Origin: Pagrus major
Taxonomy: Eukaryota; Chordata; Actinopteri; Spariformes; Sparidae
Assembly: GCF_040436345.1 (NCBI RefSeq)
Contig: NC_133233.1
Coordinates: 11,613,381 to 11,677,380, forward strand
Length of the DNA: 64,000 nt
Direction of reading: 5' to 3'
In this document: positions 25,330 through 38,759 of the stretch, one piece after another
Numbering within the stretch: the stretch's first letter is position 1
Layout of the letters: each line of letters opens with the position of its first letter
Translations under genes and position numbers: made by a program
Notes under the pieces: generated by a model
What the model was told of the DNA's origin: nothing
What the model saw: the letters and a program-made list of their open reading frames with translations, nothing else
Database searches by the model: none

Positions 25330-28300
25330 ATAGAAAGCTTATGCAAGATTTTCAAGAAAGGGTTAAAAAAAAAATCTGAATTCTCATGTTGATGTCGCCT
25401 CATTGAACTGGGGCAGGACTAATAAATGATTTCTCTCAGAACTTCAAAGAGACTTGGAGTCTTTCCTAAGCCTTTATTAAGCTACCTGTGAGTGAAGCGG
25501 GCCTTTTCATCCTGCAGGAACACTCACAGAGCTCAGAATACACAATAACAACAAATAATTATAATAATATAATTAATTTTAGCTGTTTATTAACAGGGAA
25601 TCAAAGGATCAATTCATCATGCATCCTCCAAAGTAATACTTAAATCAAGTGCTTTAATTGTTGATTTCATTTAAGAGTGAAGCTTGGAGTGGTAAGTACA
25701 ATCAGGCTGGGATGGTGCTTGCATTAGTCATGTTATTTTGACAGAGAGAAGCCATTAGCAAGGCTTTTGTTTGATGGTTTGCGGACAGTGAACAATGGAC
25801 TTCACAGGAAAATGTTCACAGCTTGGATTCATTTTATGAAAAACCTTTTTTGATTCCTTTGATAAGTGGATTCTAATGGACTAAAGGAATAGAAATTATC
25901 CAGGAATGGACAAAAATGAGGAAGTCATCAAGTTTTTCTGTCTCTTGCTTATCATGCGGGCAAATCTGACTGAATTACTCTTCTGCTTTCCATTAAATGA
26001 ACTGAATCCAACCATGTATATCACATCCTTATGTTAAAGTTACATTTGAATCTTTATGAGCCACTTTGAAAGAACTTAAGAGTGACCCAGTGGGTCTGAG
26101 CAGGTTGAAAAACACCTATACACTTAATTTAAGGTGGTAATATTAATGGGCATAGTAGCTGTAATCATGTTACCACAAATTAGAAATGGATTATTTACTT
26201 TGTTGTTGCTTTAAATAGTAATTCATCCTCTGGTAACCATGAATGTTTGTGCCAGTCCATTAAGTAGATGTGATGGTGTTTCATAGGATAAATGAAAATG
26301 TGGCCGGCAGGTGGCACCACTGACGTCATTAAGATGAGTCCTCTGGGGAGCATGAGTATCTGTACCAAATTTAATTGCAATCCATTCAATACTTGTTCAG
26401 ATACTGATGATGCTATTCCCCGAGTTAAAAATGCCAGTAGCCACTGAGAAATTAAAGAAATAAAAACTGGTTCAAAGTGAATTGTAGTCACTGCAATTCT
26501 GTTGGGAATAAAAGGAGAAGGAGGAGGACACTCAAAGGAGGTTTTAACTGCTAATTAGTTCCTCATAAATCTTTGTGTCCACGTGTGTTTGCCCTGTGAT
26601 TGAAAATCTAACTTCTCCTTCGTTCATATCAGCCAATATAATGAGAGTAACTGGAGAGCAAATAGACGATCGATGAGGGAGAGGCACGGTCCAGTCTGTC
26701 TGCACGTCCATATAAGTTGAAAACCATAACGGCAGTCTTGAAGGAAGTGCATCTCTTTCACTCTGTAGTCTGTCATATCTATAGACCATGGACTTCAAAC
26801 CTTTCATTAAAGTGTGGAGGCAGAAGTGCTGCAGAGATAGAAACAGACGCCTCTGCCTATCAACGTGTCAGCATAATTATTCTTCTTTCTCTCAAGTTCT
26901 CATACTGGATCTGACCTTCTGATCTCCATCCGAGAATGCATTAGTGCATAACCGTGGATGGCCTGTCATTATATTGTGCTTATTTCATGCTCTTCTGCTT
27001 CTGTCTACTTCATGTATGTCTACTGAAATATCATTAAGAGCTACAATGTTAACAATGGGTTTGTCTGCACACTTTATGATCCACAATTACAACAGTTGTA
27101 TAAGATGTTAAAGGTCATATTGACTGAACATTTTTATTTAGACAAATCATTTGAAAAAAGAAAAAAAAAAACACAAAAAACATGAAATGCCATATTAAGT
27201 GGCTGTTATCGACAAAACCTTTAAAGAGTAGGATCAGAGGGTAAGAAAAACCTCATCGCTATTAAAAATGACCAGTAGTTAAAACAAGCCTACCATCTCT
27301 ACGGCTGACCTTTCTTCAGCAAACCTTTTCTCTGCCTGATGCTTTGGAAACAACACAAAAAACAAATAGTATGCTGCTGAGGCTTTAGTCAGTGGTAAAT
27401 TCATCTGTTCTGCTCTCCTTGAAAAAAATATTTAGAGATACAGCAGGAGAAGGCAGTGGGATTATCAATGTCTGTCCTGCTGAAGTGGCTCCTGCAGACC
27501 TCAGGTTGAAAATATGGACTGCGGTCGAATCAGAAGAAGAAGAAGGTGCAGGCAGCAGTGCTGCTGTTAATAGACCTAAAAAAACAAAACAGCGAACACC
27601 ACTCTGTACAGCAGCGAGGGCACGATCCCTCTCTCGTGATCTCATGGGGAAGCAGACGTAAACAAAACGGAGACTGAAATGGAATACAACTTGCTCTTGT
27701 AACGCTTTGTGGTGAGAAAAAATTAAACAAAAGCAGAGTATTAAATGAGTCAGGATGAGTGGGGAGATGTCAACACAGCGAGAACTGCCGATGAGGTTTT
27801 TAGTTTCTGTCATCAGCAGTGCTCGCTAACTTTAGCCTCTTGGGCTACAATGTTTACCTTTGCTTGGCAGCACAGTCAGCTGCTCTGGGATGCTTCTCTC
27901 AATAGTTGTTGTGCAGTTCAGGAGGCTTAAGATTGGATCTGTAAACCCCTCATGATACTGGATGTTTTTTGCCGAACAGCATGTTTTGAACAGGCGATGC
28001 AGTAGTCGGACTAATGAGAAACACCCACGTGTCTCTGCAAGCAGCGTAGTTCATCCTTTTCCCTTCAGTATACAGTGAGTCATTAAATCCACTTGAATTA
28101 TCACAAGGAAGATCGACCTTTCAGAAATATAAAGTTTAAAGCGTGATGGCCGAAATCTTACAAAAACTCCATTCAGTTCAATCCAAAAATTGATCCCTTT
28201 GACAATCATAAATTTGCTACCTATCCACACTATACATTATGTGAGTGTGTATGGTCGGCAATCGTGGCTTAAGCTGCATTAAAAACTCTTATTGCAGGAC

Positions 28301-31300
28301 AGTTAGATCAATACAGACTAATGTGGATATTACAGGATGTTCAATTAATTGGTCTCGTCTTTGTATTGCCATGCTCAAGTCAATGTATTTCTGAACAACT
28401 GGGGAAATGCATTAGCTTGCTCTCACAAGCTTCCTCGACATCAAACACAGCTCTCCTGTCCTCCCTTGTATTGACTTCAAAGTTATATTGTCTGCTGCTT
28501 TGATGGTAGCTGGAACATGTTCACTGATGTACACAGTTCAACGTGGGCTACTCAAGTGTGCTACTCAATTACCTTCAGCAGCTGCTTTCTGAATCCTTTA
28601 TGAGAATCCTTCTTCCCTGATGCTCGACAGAAATACCTGTTTTCTCCACTCCACATCAGGAGGTAGGAGGGAGGATTACCTGTCACACTTGACCAGAGCA
28701 GCCTTGTATAAAAAGATAAGACCTCATCAAATCCCCTATAAATCCTAGCACTCTAGTGCTACAGATCATTTGTTCAGAGAGGTCTCCCCTCTTTGATGGC
28801 TTTTCAATCCGCTAGATTCATGTCAAAATAATCTCGTATAAAGAAAAAAACCTGTCTGCAAATAGGTGTTAGCCAAGAGTCATAGCATGGTCTACCATCT
28901 ATACGATAAAGAGCTTGGTAAATGTTAGTTTTTCCTGGCATATTAGTTGAATGTGTAGCAAGTGGTCTAATGTGTCACTTGTGCACCACCTTTACATCAT
29001 CGCTGAAGTCAGTGACAGCTGGACATGACCTGTGTATGAGTATGAAATTTCAGAATTACACAGGCGGGCTTACCGCGCTTTGTCACACACAGAAAATATG
29101 TATTTCTGACAGCTAGAGGGCAGGACTTTGAGCTACTAATACACACAACAACACTTACCTGTCATGCTGACATAACACCTTCATGGGTATGAGGATCTTA
29201 CACATTCTCACACCCAAACAACTAAATAGGTCGATTCTAAGTGACTCCCAAAATGGCATGAGTGTTGCAGTGTAGTTTGGTGAGGTTAAGGAAAAAATTA
29301 TGGTTTGGGTTAGAATAACTATGATCCCTGACAATCTGTAATTTCAGTTACGTTAGGTATGTGACACACCTTAACTATAATTAAAATAACTTGCTGTTGA
29401 CTTTCACTTTCGCACTTGACACAAACTTTAGTCTCCTGGGTGAAAGTCCTTGCTTGACCTCCACCCTATGTGACCTTTATCACTTAAATACCCTACTACT
29501 TCACCTGAGAGCCTCCTTTGCTGCCGTAGTAATTTGTACGGCCACTAGAGGTCTTAACAACAAACAAAACATGTTCCTGGCTTGGTAGCATGTTCAACCA
29601 CTAGCTTGAAAGGTATAGCAGTATAGCAGGTATAGCAGCAGCAAAGATGTGTGAATGAATTTTGTTGCGACACTTTACTTCTATTCCTGCGTCTGACCAA
29701 ACAAACAAAGCTTGCTCTATCGGTGAGTTCGCCGTCTGAGCTGACACCAATTCGTCACACACATTACAGAGCCTGTAAATAAACTCACGGCTAAACCACC
29801 TCCCTTTTCTCCAAAGAAATGGCAAGTCTTGAGAAGCAACCACCAAAAATATGAGCTTGTGTGTGCTTTTGGGATTTGAGAATGATTGCCAAAGAATTAG
29901 AATGAGAAAGACTGAGAAATAAGCATCACATCTTTTGAAGTTGATTCTTGTTTATGTATGAGAGGAAGCCAACTTGAGGACACTGAGAGAAATGGGCTGA
30001 AAACACAACTGCCACATTTTTCACCAAGACTGTCTAACTTTTCTAAAAACTAAATGCCATCGGGATAACTTGAAAGATGCTATAATCATTTAGTTTAAAT
30101 CATGATATTTGACGCTGTTGTGGTTCGGCTAAAATCCTCTCAAATATCTGTCTCCCGTTCGGACAAGGGAAGGATCTTTGTCAGAGTGTATGTATTGGGC
30201 TATAAATTGTCCTCTCTGCAGCATGTCAGCTCAGTAAACGTCTCAATTATTGATTATTTGTCGCAGAAGATATAGAAGAAATCGACTTATCTTGAGAGCT
30301 AATCGATAATAACTGCTGTAATTAAATCCAAAGCCATTTAAGCGGACAATTTCCTGGGGGGCAAAACATGGAATCTGCTGCTTGTTTTTAAAACAACATT
30401 TGTAAGTTTAATGGAGGAGTGGAGTTATAAAGGCCCTGTTAAAAGCAGAGGTGGATTGGTGGATGTCCTCCATCCTGTTGACATCTTGAGTAACCACTCA
30501 GATTTGGATTTGGATGCCACATGCTTTGGTTTGTTTATCTAAAATCTCAATCTTTGAAAATTGGAAATGACAAGGGAGCAGTCTTGTATGACTGCAGTCC
30601 AGACAGCAGGGAAATGGCTGTCATCACTCATAACCACGAGGGGAAGATATTGACGTACTGAGTCAATAGAGAATAATTGTAGCTGGAAAGATGGGATGAA
30701 AAACAAGTAGTGACAGGACTTTCCTGTCTCCTCTGCATACAAACAAGCTAATGTTGCAGAAAATTAATGTACGTACTGTAAGACAAAGTGCATAGAAACA
30801 GAAAAATTTCCTTCATCATTACTCCGCTCCTTTCTGTCAGAGCAATAGACTTTATTCACAGTTCATTTTCCTCTGAAATCCACTCAGGGTGGGAAGGTTG
30901 AATTCTGGGATGTTATAATGTTCTCTTCCAGGTTTGAAGTCTTATAAACACAGGGAATTTGACAAAGTGTTATTATTTCACCACTTCACGAGTAATCAGC
31001 AACTGAAAAGATGAAGAACGGTGAAAATCTTGATGGACATTAGGCCATATTTCAAGGTGAAACACAACATATTTGATAACCCATCAGCTAACATTAGCAT
31101 TCAACCACTTCCAGGCTAACTTAGCGTTTAATAGATGTAACAGATCCGGGGGGTTCATATCCAGACTTCAATAAATGTGTCCAAGCGGTGTGGTGATATT
31201 TTTATAATTTATTTACACCTTTCTTATTGTATTGTGTTTCCCTATCAAACAGTAAAGTTAGCTAGTGGTTAGTAGTGGTTGACTGCTATCGTTAGCTGGT

Positions 31301-34300
31301 GTCTAAAGGGAGCAAATCAAATCAATCAAATAAAGAAATAAATGCGTTGCCAATAAATCAGGAAGCGGTGAAATACTAACGATTTGTCAGATTTCCTGTG
31401 TTCATACTATGTGAACAAAGCAGTGCAACAATTGAGCTTCCCATCCTGAGTGTGATGTCACAGGAAAATGGCCGCCATGTCAACTCAAGAAAGTTTCTCT
31501 CCATAAACAGACAGACACTCTACATGCTGTTTTTACTGTCACCCATGCAGTGCTGAGCCGTTGTACAGCTGTAGCTGTTTGGGTTTGAAATTATTGTGTC
31601 GCAACATGGCGCAGTTGGCTTTTTCACGTGTTGACACTCGTGCATGCATGTGCTCTACATCATACGACACAGCATTGTATACAATCTGCTGATGTAGCTA
31701 ATGTATAGTTCCTCTTCTGTATAGAAATGGGATGACATTTTGTGATGCGTTTCACCAGGTTATTTCATGCTAGAGAAGTTTAATCAGTAATGTATGCTTG
31801 CTTCTGGACAGTGTGATATGATTTTATGTATTCTTCTTGTGATTAAGTTCCTCGTCAACCTAAACATTAATGCATTCAAGAATTTTTCTTTAGGAGAATG
31901 ATTAATGTGAGCAAAACAGGCAGCTGAGCATTCAAATCTCCATTTTATTTTCCCCAAACTGCTGATCCAGCCCTTTTTTAGGAGACAAACAGGGCTGTGG
32001 TGGATAAGCATGCTGGGAGCTACTGTGCTATCTGTCATCTGAAATAACCTGTTTTCCTACCAATCTGCCCTCTGCGAATTAGGGCTGAAGCCCTCTGGTT
32101 TGATTGGTTGGTCAATACACTAAATTCTCATTAGTCGGACAATCGCTGTTGTCTCTTATATAAGTAGAAAAGCGACTCTTAATCCGTCAGCTCTGCTTAC
32201 TCAGCTCAAGTCTGCGTATATGTTCCTCTCTGCCCGTCTATGACACAGAAGCCTTCAGTGTGACATGTAACCAATCAGACAGTGCTGTGGGCAAGACACT
32301 GAGCGGGACTGCAAAGTGGAGATTATAGACAGAAGCCAGTCTTAATATATTTTCGTTCTGTCACACCATGGAAAATTAAAGACCTGAGGTGAAGCTGAAG
32401 ACAAAGATAACAGGAAATCCTATTGTGCAGAGTTTAGATGTTTTTAATTGTTCATAGTATTGTGGAATGTTATGTTAATTGGTACAGTTCCACTTTAAAA
32501 GGGCGGGAATCTCCATGTGGGATTGGGCGGGCCATCACTTTTATGGTTCAAGGTTGACCTTAAGTCTGAACATTGTTCTCTTACTGACCAGCCACTATAG
32601 ACCAAAAGAGAGAAGATCACAGCTGATAAAGATGTTGAAAGACTCGTCTGAGCTGCCTTCAGTTATTACTGTGCACATAAAAGCAATGAGTGTTTGGTCA
32701 GTAACCCATGTCTCTCCTCCTCCTGCTAATACAGTAGAAGATAAAAGAAATGTTCTGGTATCCCTGCCCACTTTATCCAATCAGGACAGAGAACTCCAAG
32801 AGGCGGTCCTGTCTGCTTGTTAACCCGCAGAGTAGGATCGTCCTGTTATGTCTGGCAGCAAGTTCTGTACGAACTATTTTTGCCCTGGGTGTTGTCTGAT
32901 GAAGGTTCAGGGCTTCACTTATCATTTAAATGTTTGCCATTGTTATAGACGGCACGATAACCAATATTATCTCTCAAATCGCTGATATTTTCACACCGGA
33001 GACCTTCCAAATAAATTCCACATACACTGTGCTGGCTCCGTTTGGATGCAAAATGTTCTTTTCTCTTTACTGTAGTCAGCAGTATTCATCACATTCACGT
33101 TTCAGTCAGCCAGGAAGCAAAATGTTATCAGTGCATAATACTACACCATATCATCATCTGCTCGAGCCACTTTGCATCGCTGAGAGCTCATTTTGAATGA
33201 TGCACAGCGATCATGTGGAGTGAGTCCATCAACTGTCTCATCCTCTCTCTCATGTCTGTCCCTCCCCCCATGGTCCCCCATTCATTCCCATAATTATCTT
33301 TCCACCCACTCCTCTATTTCTCTCTCCGTCCTCCCATTTCTTCTTGTCTTTCATGGATTTGTGGTGCATCAGTCCTCTGATCTCCCCTGCTGCTTCTTCC
33401 ACCTTACCTCTTATTCTCTCTTGTACTTCCATGTCCCTTCTTGGCTTCCCATGTCTCTAATCCTTCCCTCTGAGGCTTCACATTATTGACTGAGTAATGT
33501 GCAGCAGCAGTCTCGATGGATCCAGCAAGAATCCCTTTAATCCAATTACTTCTCTTCACAATATCCTCTGAGGCCAACACCAAGATCTATCAGCGGAAAA
33601 TAACTCAAATGAAGTTGGGCAGCAATGCGGGCCATCTGAGATAACCTGAAATGAACTGTTACAGTGGTTGCCAGAGAGAATAGTATGTATACACTAGTTT
33701 TTCCCTGCAGACAAATGGTGCTGTAGTTACACAACGCACGGGCGGTGAAATAAAAAATGATTCTCATCACGATAAGCATCACTGTTGATGCCTCTGGGCA
33801 GCCCGTGCGCATTAATCACCAGACATTTGCATTGTGTTTCAGAGTCGAGGTAGTTTGAGGCTGCCTGCTGCATAATAGTTTAGATTGCCAAGCATCTGTC
33901 ATAATAACGTGGAACTTCAGTGGATGTTACACTCCCACTGGTGATTGCTCTCTAGAGGCTGATGTGTGTTGATGTGTTTCAGTCACACAAAGAAGGTGAT
34001 TATCATGAAACCCAACATTTTCTCACTCCCATCTTTTAAATACAGCTGCGTGGTCAGTGGCCATAACCTTTAAACTACGACGCTCCGCCTCCCCTACATA
34101 TGCAACATCTGGACAAACTTTCAAAATATAGCTTCTTGACAAACAGTTCACATATACTGACATATTATGACTTTTGGACCGTCATCAACGTGGTCAAACA
34201 GTTGTGGTTTACTTAGGTTTACGCTCCAAAATGACTTGTTAAGGTTTAGGCACAAAAACTATTTGGTTAGGTTTAAAAAATGCTCGCATGGCCTTAAACT

Positions 34301-35089
34301 CCTGTACTGTTAGAAATTAAAGTTAATTCCAACATCCACATTTTTTTAATCTAATTTATTTTTGGCTCCTGCTTTAAGGAAAAAGCAGTAAGAATTCTTT
34401 TTCATGTCTGCGAATGCTGAATTGTCAGGCTGTATCACTGTTTATATATGCAATATACTCATTATTATTCCATAACAACATTGTATTCCTGTTGAGGCAC
34501 ATTACTGTGCAAGCACAAGATGAAAGCAGTGGCGAATTTTAAAGCTGTGGTAAATTAGAGAAGTAACACATCTGAGAGCAGCAACACAGAACTGACTTAC
34601 TGTGAAGGGTTTCTGTAAGAGAGCAAATTAGCATAAACCTCTAACTTATCCTGAGAGACAGGGTAGAAAATAGACAAAGATGCATAAATAGGTAAAACAA
34701 ATTTAGCTTGTTGTTTTCGTCTTTATCATTTTTTTATTTTGATTACCATGCAGCATCATGTTTTTATTGTTTTTCCATTTCCTGTATTCTTGTTATGACG
34801 CAGTCTACTGAACTACAGCATCATTAACAGGTGTTATGACAAACAAGCTAATCAGTTATTGGAAGCTCAGCATGAGGGCAGCACCCTGACAGAAAGACAT
34901 GTTGTGGAACATGTGCTGCTCATAAACATGCGTGACCTTCTGTCTTTTTCCTGCTCCAGAATAAACACCGCCACAGCTCCATACATCTCTGCTTATTATC
35001 ACGTCCAGTTGAACATAATTACATGAATGTTTTCGCGACAGTAAACAGGGTGATGTGAGCAGCGCGGCTTCAACTGACCTCTTTCAATG
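25330..35089. other. Long non-coding stretch, no gene supported
   Basis: Nearly 10 kb of AT-rich DNA without a convincing exon. A repeat-B-like segment lies at about 26290-26415 (TCTGTACCAAATTTAATTGC, then a CCATTCAATACTTGTTCAG block). A repeat-like stretch at 34040-34310 is listed separately. Open frames (for example 27385-27813 minus and 32479-32823 plus) carry no recognisable domain. Confidence 0.4.
34040..34310. repeat. Probable dispersed repeat with GGTTTAGGCACAAAAACTA block
   Basis: The stretch includes TTTACGCTCCAAAATGAC, TTAAGGTTTAGGCACAAAAA and TTTGGTTAGGTTTAAAAAA, a pattern I associate with an abundant fish interspersed repeat. Boundaries and class are uncertain. Confidence 0.35.
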
Positions 35090-35255
35090 TATTGAACCAT
35101 GGGCGTAGGTTTCTATATAGATGGTCGTGACATGTCACAACCAATGTTCGAGGATTGCAAAATAGTCACTACCAATATTTGTCTGCTGCTGAGCCAGTAG
35201 TAACGTTAGTGAGTGGTAGTAGTGAGCATCTTCCAAACTGTGTCCGCTACTTGAA

Positions 35256-35499
35256 ATGGATAAGAGGAAGAAACAGCTGAGAAACAGCGATTAAAAAGTT
35301 GAAGTCTCTGGAGGTGGAGGCTGCTCAATGTGCGAAGTTGACGGAGCTTTTTGGTGCCGGGACCAGTGACACCGACCCGCCAGCAGCCACAGGTGCTGCT
35401 GCGCCGGGAGACGAGGGAGGAGGACCTGACGATGATGAGCGAGTGGAGGCAGACAGGGTCAGTAACGTCAGCCTGGGGCTGGCTCGGCTAAATGTTTGA
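35256..35499 (+). pseudogene. Broken N-terminal piece of a hAT (ZMYM1-like) transposase
   Basis: An ATG at 35256 reads MDKRKKQLRNSD and then stops (TAA at 35292). The next register continues from about 35299 with AAQCAKLTELFGAGTSD, an Ala/Pro/Gly-acidic stretch and a stop at 35497. The basic start followed by a K-L-T-x-x-F-G-x-G-T segment and an acidic linker is what I know from the N-terminus of the ZMYM1-like hAT transposases frequent in fish. The zinc-finger, catalytic and dimerisation parts are absent. A one-register shift plus a stop shows it is inactive. Identification rests on a short segment. Confidence 0.55.
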
Positions 35500-35571
35500 G
35501 ACACGTCCAAAACAAAGTAAAAAACGTTTTTACATTTAATGTGATGTGACCTCACTAACTGCATACTGATG

Positions 35572-35664
35572 AACGCAGCTGCCGCTAATGCTAACGCAGC
35601 TGCTGCTAATGCTAACGCAGCTGCCGCTAATGCTAACGCAGCTGCCGCTAATGCTAACGTAGCT
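35572..35664. repeat. 21-bp tandem repeat, about 4.4 copies
   Basis: The unit AACGCAGCTGCCGCTAATGCT is repeated four times (one copy has CTGCTG) plus a partial AACGTAGCT. It lies inside the hAT element, 73 bases after the broken transposase frame. Near-identical units point to recent slippage or unequal exchange. Confidence 0.95.
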
Positions 35665-36771
35665 CCTCAGGGACTGAAGTCGTTATTTTCTAACTTTGAC
35701 AATCTAACATGTGGCAGCACATCAGCCCAGAGTTAAAGGGCTGTGACTGTTGGTAGTTGTGGTTGATTTTGTTCAAATACGCCGAATTGTGATATTATGG
35801 GTTATTATTGTTCAGATGATTTAGCTAAGCTAGCTAACAGATGCTAACGTCAGCGGTCTCTTGTTGCCATAGCAACAGTAAACATTCACGTGGCCTGATG
35901 AGCTGTAAACAGAGATACAAAACACAAGTAAACCTATAGCAAATAATAAATTTAATTTGCAATATTTACCATTGAATTTATTGTAATCTTTCAATTCATG
36001 TATTGTTTACTGAGGTGATAACTATCTAATAGGTATAATTTGTGTGTAAATGTGTTACTTTTACTGTAGTTTTCAAATGGCTGTGTATAGTGTTAGTGTA
36101 TAGTCTTGAGCATTTTCAGGTCACAAAGATCTGGCTTTTTTGCATTGGGAAACACTAGTAAAGTGTCCTAATGAAAACACGACAAAGCCATTTGACTATC
36201 TTGTTCATAAATGATGGTGTCAGGACTTTTTTTTATGACACACACACTTTCATTGATAGGAATACTTGGTTTTGAGGAATGACCTCTATTTTGAGCATGT
36301 GACATGCTTTTGCAGGTTATCAACAAGGTTTTGCAGTTTGTACTAATTGTTTTGAGAAATGCACCAACTGTTGTGCAAATGTAAGTAATGATGTGAGAAA
36401 AACTCCACCCCGTCTCTGGTTTTGGGTTCTTCCCGTTAGTCTCGTCCCACCCCTGGTCATAACATAACTTCTGTTGTGATTTGACACTATAATGAACAAA
36501 GATTGATTGGTTGATTGCTATAGCTGTCAGTTTTAGTCCTTGAGTTCATAGCTACGTGCTTTATTTGTTAACTGCTATCAAGGAATATGACTCTCCTTTG
36601 TAGTATGTGTGAGAAAGGACGCCACGAGATTTGTGGACTTCTTCGTGGTGTCCGCTGATAATATAGTGGGCTGGTCTGGACAGAAAATGCCAGAGCTGAA
36701 TTTTTGTCCCAGTCCACCCCTGGTAATGTCACTACCAAAGCTGAGACCAAACCTACGCCCTTGTATTGAAC

Positions 36772-38610
36772 CCACCTGCACCTGTGGCCAGCTTGTTATC
36801 CATCTGAGCAGTGTGAAGATGATGGATTTCAAGCCTTACCTAATCCTGAATGATGGGCACAGCCGGAAAAGAGGAACATTAGGAGGTGAAAATAACATCC
36901 GAGACAGACGGAGTCTGAAGACTGGGCCTGAAATTTGTGTGGAGGCACATTTTTGCCAACAAATTAAATGAAACAGATTTATGGTCAGTCGTTACAACAT
37001 AAATAAAAATGTCAAACAGATTCAGTATGAGGGTGAGAGCCACTGGTGTGCCATTTCCCACTTATTTTAAGCCTTTCAAACAGGGTGTCGTCACACCCTG
37101 ATTGGCTGGGAGGGAAATGCCCCACACTGCTTCCACTCCTCAAATCAGGAGTCAGTCTCCCCACCTGTGCACAGATGATCTGAATCTCCTGCAATCAGTC
37201 ATGAGGAAAATCAGCCCAAACAAAGAAAAATAGCAAGTCAAACAATTGGACTGCTACAAGCTGCAAAAACAACTTTTGCCAGAAAATAAAAAGCTCCTGT
37301 CTCGTCAGTTAATTTTTAAATGAGCTCCCACACTTTTTTCACCTTCCCAAGATGCTCAGCTGTTTACAGTAACATTACAGTAAATTCCTGTAAATAATGG
37401 TACTCTGTTAAAGTGGTGTAATCATGTTCTTTTTTCCCGAGATTGCCTTGCAATTTACAGTATGATACTGTAAGGCATAATACTGTTGAGATTTTACTGT
37501 AAATTTACAGTTAATGGTGTACATGGTGTTAATGGGATGACGTTGTGATTGTGAGCTGTAGTTTCCCCGCCGGTAAACACACCAACACCTGGCTGTTGTA
37601 GCTGCACTGCTCTCGGTGCATTAGGTGAAGCAGACACGCCAGATAGCAGAGCAGGGGCGGGGCAGCCCATCGGAAGCCCGCCCTGTGGATAGCCAGCCTG
37701 TTGGCTCGAGCTAACGAGCTTAGAGACACTCTTGTAGTGAAGAGCTACAGAAGACCGGGAGAGAGGCTGACAAAGGTAAGTGTGTTGGTGTTAAGTTGTC
37801 AGAGAGTTTCCTCGCAAAACAGCTCAATCACCGCCAAAAATCATGTAACTGTTGTATAATGTATGCATATACAGTAATGTCTTTATGTATTTATTATTAT
37901 TTTACAGCCTATTGGAGTGATTTGTTGTGAAGAGGAAAGGCCTCTGAAACAGCAGAAACAGCTCCCCATGGGAGGTTTAAAAATCCTTTGATAGTCACAC
38001 TAATGAAATTAATTAAAGTCAGTGAGGAGCTCCCTGAGGCAGGGTGAGGCATCACAGGTTTAACAGATTGTTGATTAACATATTCCAACACCACACAGGA
38101 TGCATTTTCTTGGCCAATTTTCGCTAAATTACCATCTTAAATAATCTATGTGTATTATACAACATATCAATACAACAGCTTTATAATGTTCAGTTTTTGT
38201 CCAAAAATAATGATAATGATTTCAGCGAGTGGCATTGCTGTCTTAACAAATAATTACATGTAACTGTCATGCCCTGTCCTGTTATTACATGAAAACACAA
38301 TTACTGTAATTGGTCTCACACAGAGCACAGGGTCAGTGTTTCTGCTGGTTCAATGAAGTATAGATTGTAAAAGCCTGTTTCTTCCTGTTGTATATTTTCA
38401 GCTGTTTCCTTGTGTAGTCGGGGCTTTATAATTGGCTCCTTCTGACAGTTTCCACAAAGCCCAGGTTGCAGTTTGTTTCAAATGTATTATTCCTTCAAGG
38501 CCTTTTTTAGCTGGTTTACAGATTTAACTTTATCGAGGCTGTAATAGTTGTACTCCGAATGTTCCCTCAGGCAAGGCAAGGCTACTACCTGTGCCGAGTC
38601 TGCTTCACAT
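36772..38610. other. Non-coding stretch, no gene supported
   Basis: The sequence carries a repeat rich in ACAGTAA/TTACAGT motifs at 37375-37515 (listed) and AT-rich DNA. A CpG-containing patch near 37620-37790 (GGGGCGGGGCAGCCC, then GACAAAGGTAAGTG) looks like a possible promoter with a first-exon donor on the plus strand, but no downstream exon could be connected. Confidence 0.35.
37375..37515. repeat. Repeat rich in TTTACAGTA motifs
   Basis: Alternating motifs run through about 140 bases: GTTTACAGTAACATTACAGT, AATTTACAGTATGATACTG, and TTTTACTGTAAATTTACAGT. Part of it is self-complementary. It probably derives from a fish DNA transposon with ACAGTAA-type ends; the class is not fixed. Confidence 0.45.
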
Positions 38611-38613
38611 TAA

Positions 38614-38759
38614 AAGGTCCAATTTGTAAGAAAGTAGATTTTTTTGTTTTATTCCCAACTCGTCAAATACTGACGCTTTGGGATTGTATATCGGGTCGGT
38701 CGACATCCTAAAGCGTCAGTATTTGATGAGTTGGGAATTCTTCTTGCAAATTGGACCTT
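38614..38759. mobile_element. 146-bp foldback MITE with TAA target duplication
   Basis: The outer arm AAGGTCCAATTTGTAAGAA pairs with its complement at the right end (one difference). An inner arm, CAAATACTGACGCTTT with flanking CCCAACTC, pairs almost perfectly across a loop of about 25 bases. The left arm has an extra T-rich insert of about 18 bases. The flanks are TAA on both sides (38611-38613 and 38760-38762), which fits a PIF/Harbinger-type 3-bp duplication, though classification is inference. The transcript of either strand could fold into a long hairpin. Confidence 0.75.

Larger units (their letters stand above)
35098..36763. mobile_element. hAT element (1666 bp), internally deleted, with perfect 8-bp target duplication
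   Basis: The left end CATGGGCGTAGGTTT and the inverted right end CAAGGGCGTAGGTTT match at 14 of 15 bases. TATTGAAC flanks both sides (35090-35097 and 36764-36771), an exact 8-bp duplication as expected for hAT. The element keeps a broken N-terminal transposase piece (35256-35499) and a 21-bp tandem array (35572-35664). The remainder has no transposase core or dimerisation region, so the copy is non-autonomous. The right subterminal part (about 36640-36720) carries a GGTCTGGACAG...TTTTTGTCCCAG block that looks like part of the family's own 3' end. Confidence 0.85.

Noticed and set aside
32360..32376. A TGTCACACCATGG string outside the 18.6-20.6 kb element
   Set aside because: It is a single isolated match, lacks the TATGAT half of the motif, and shows no pairing or terminal repeats nearby.
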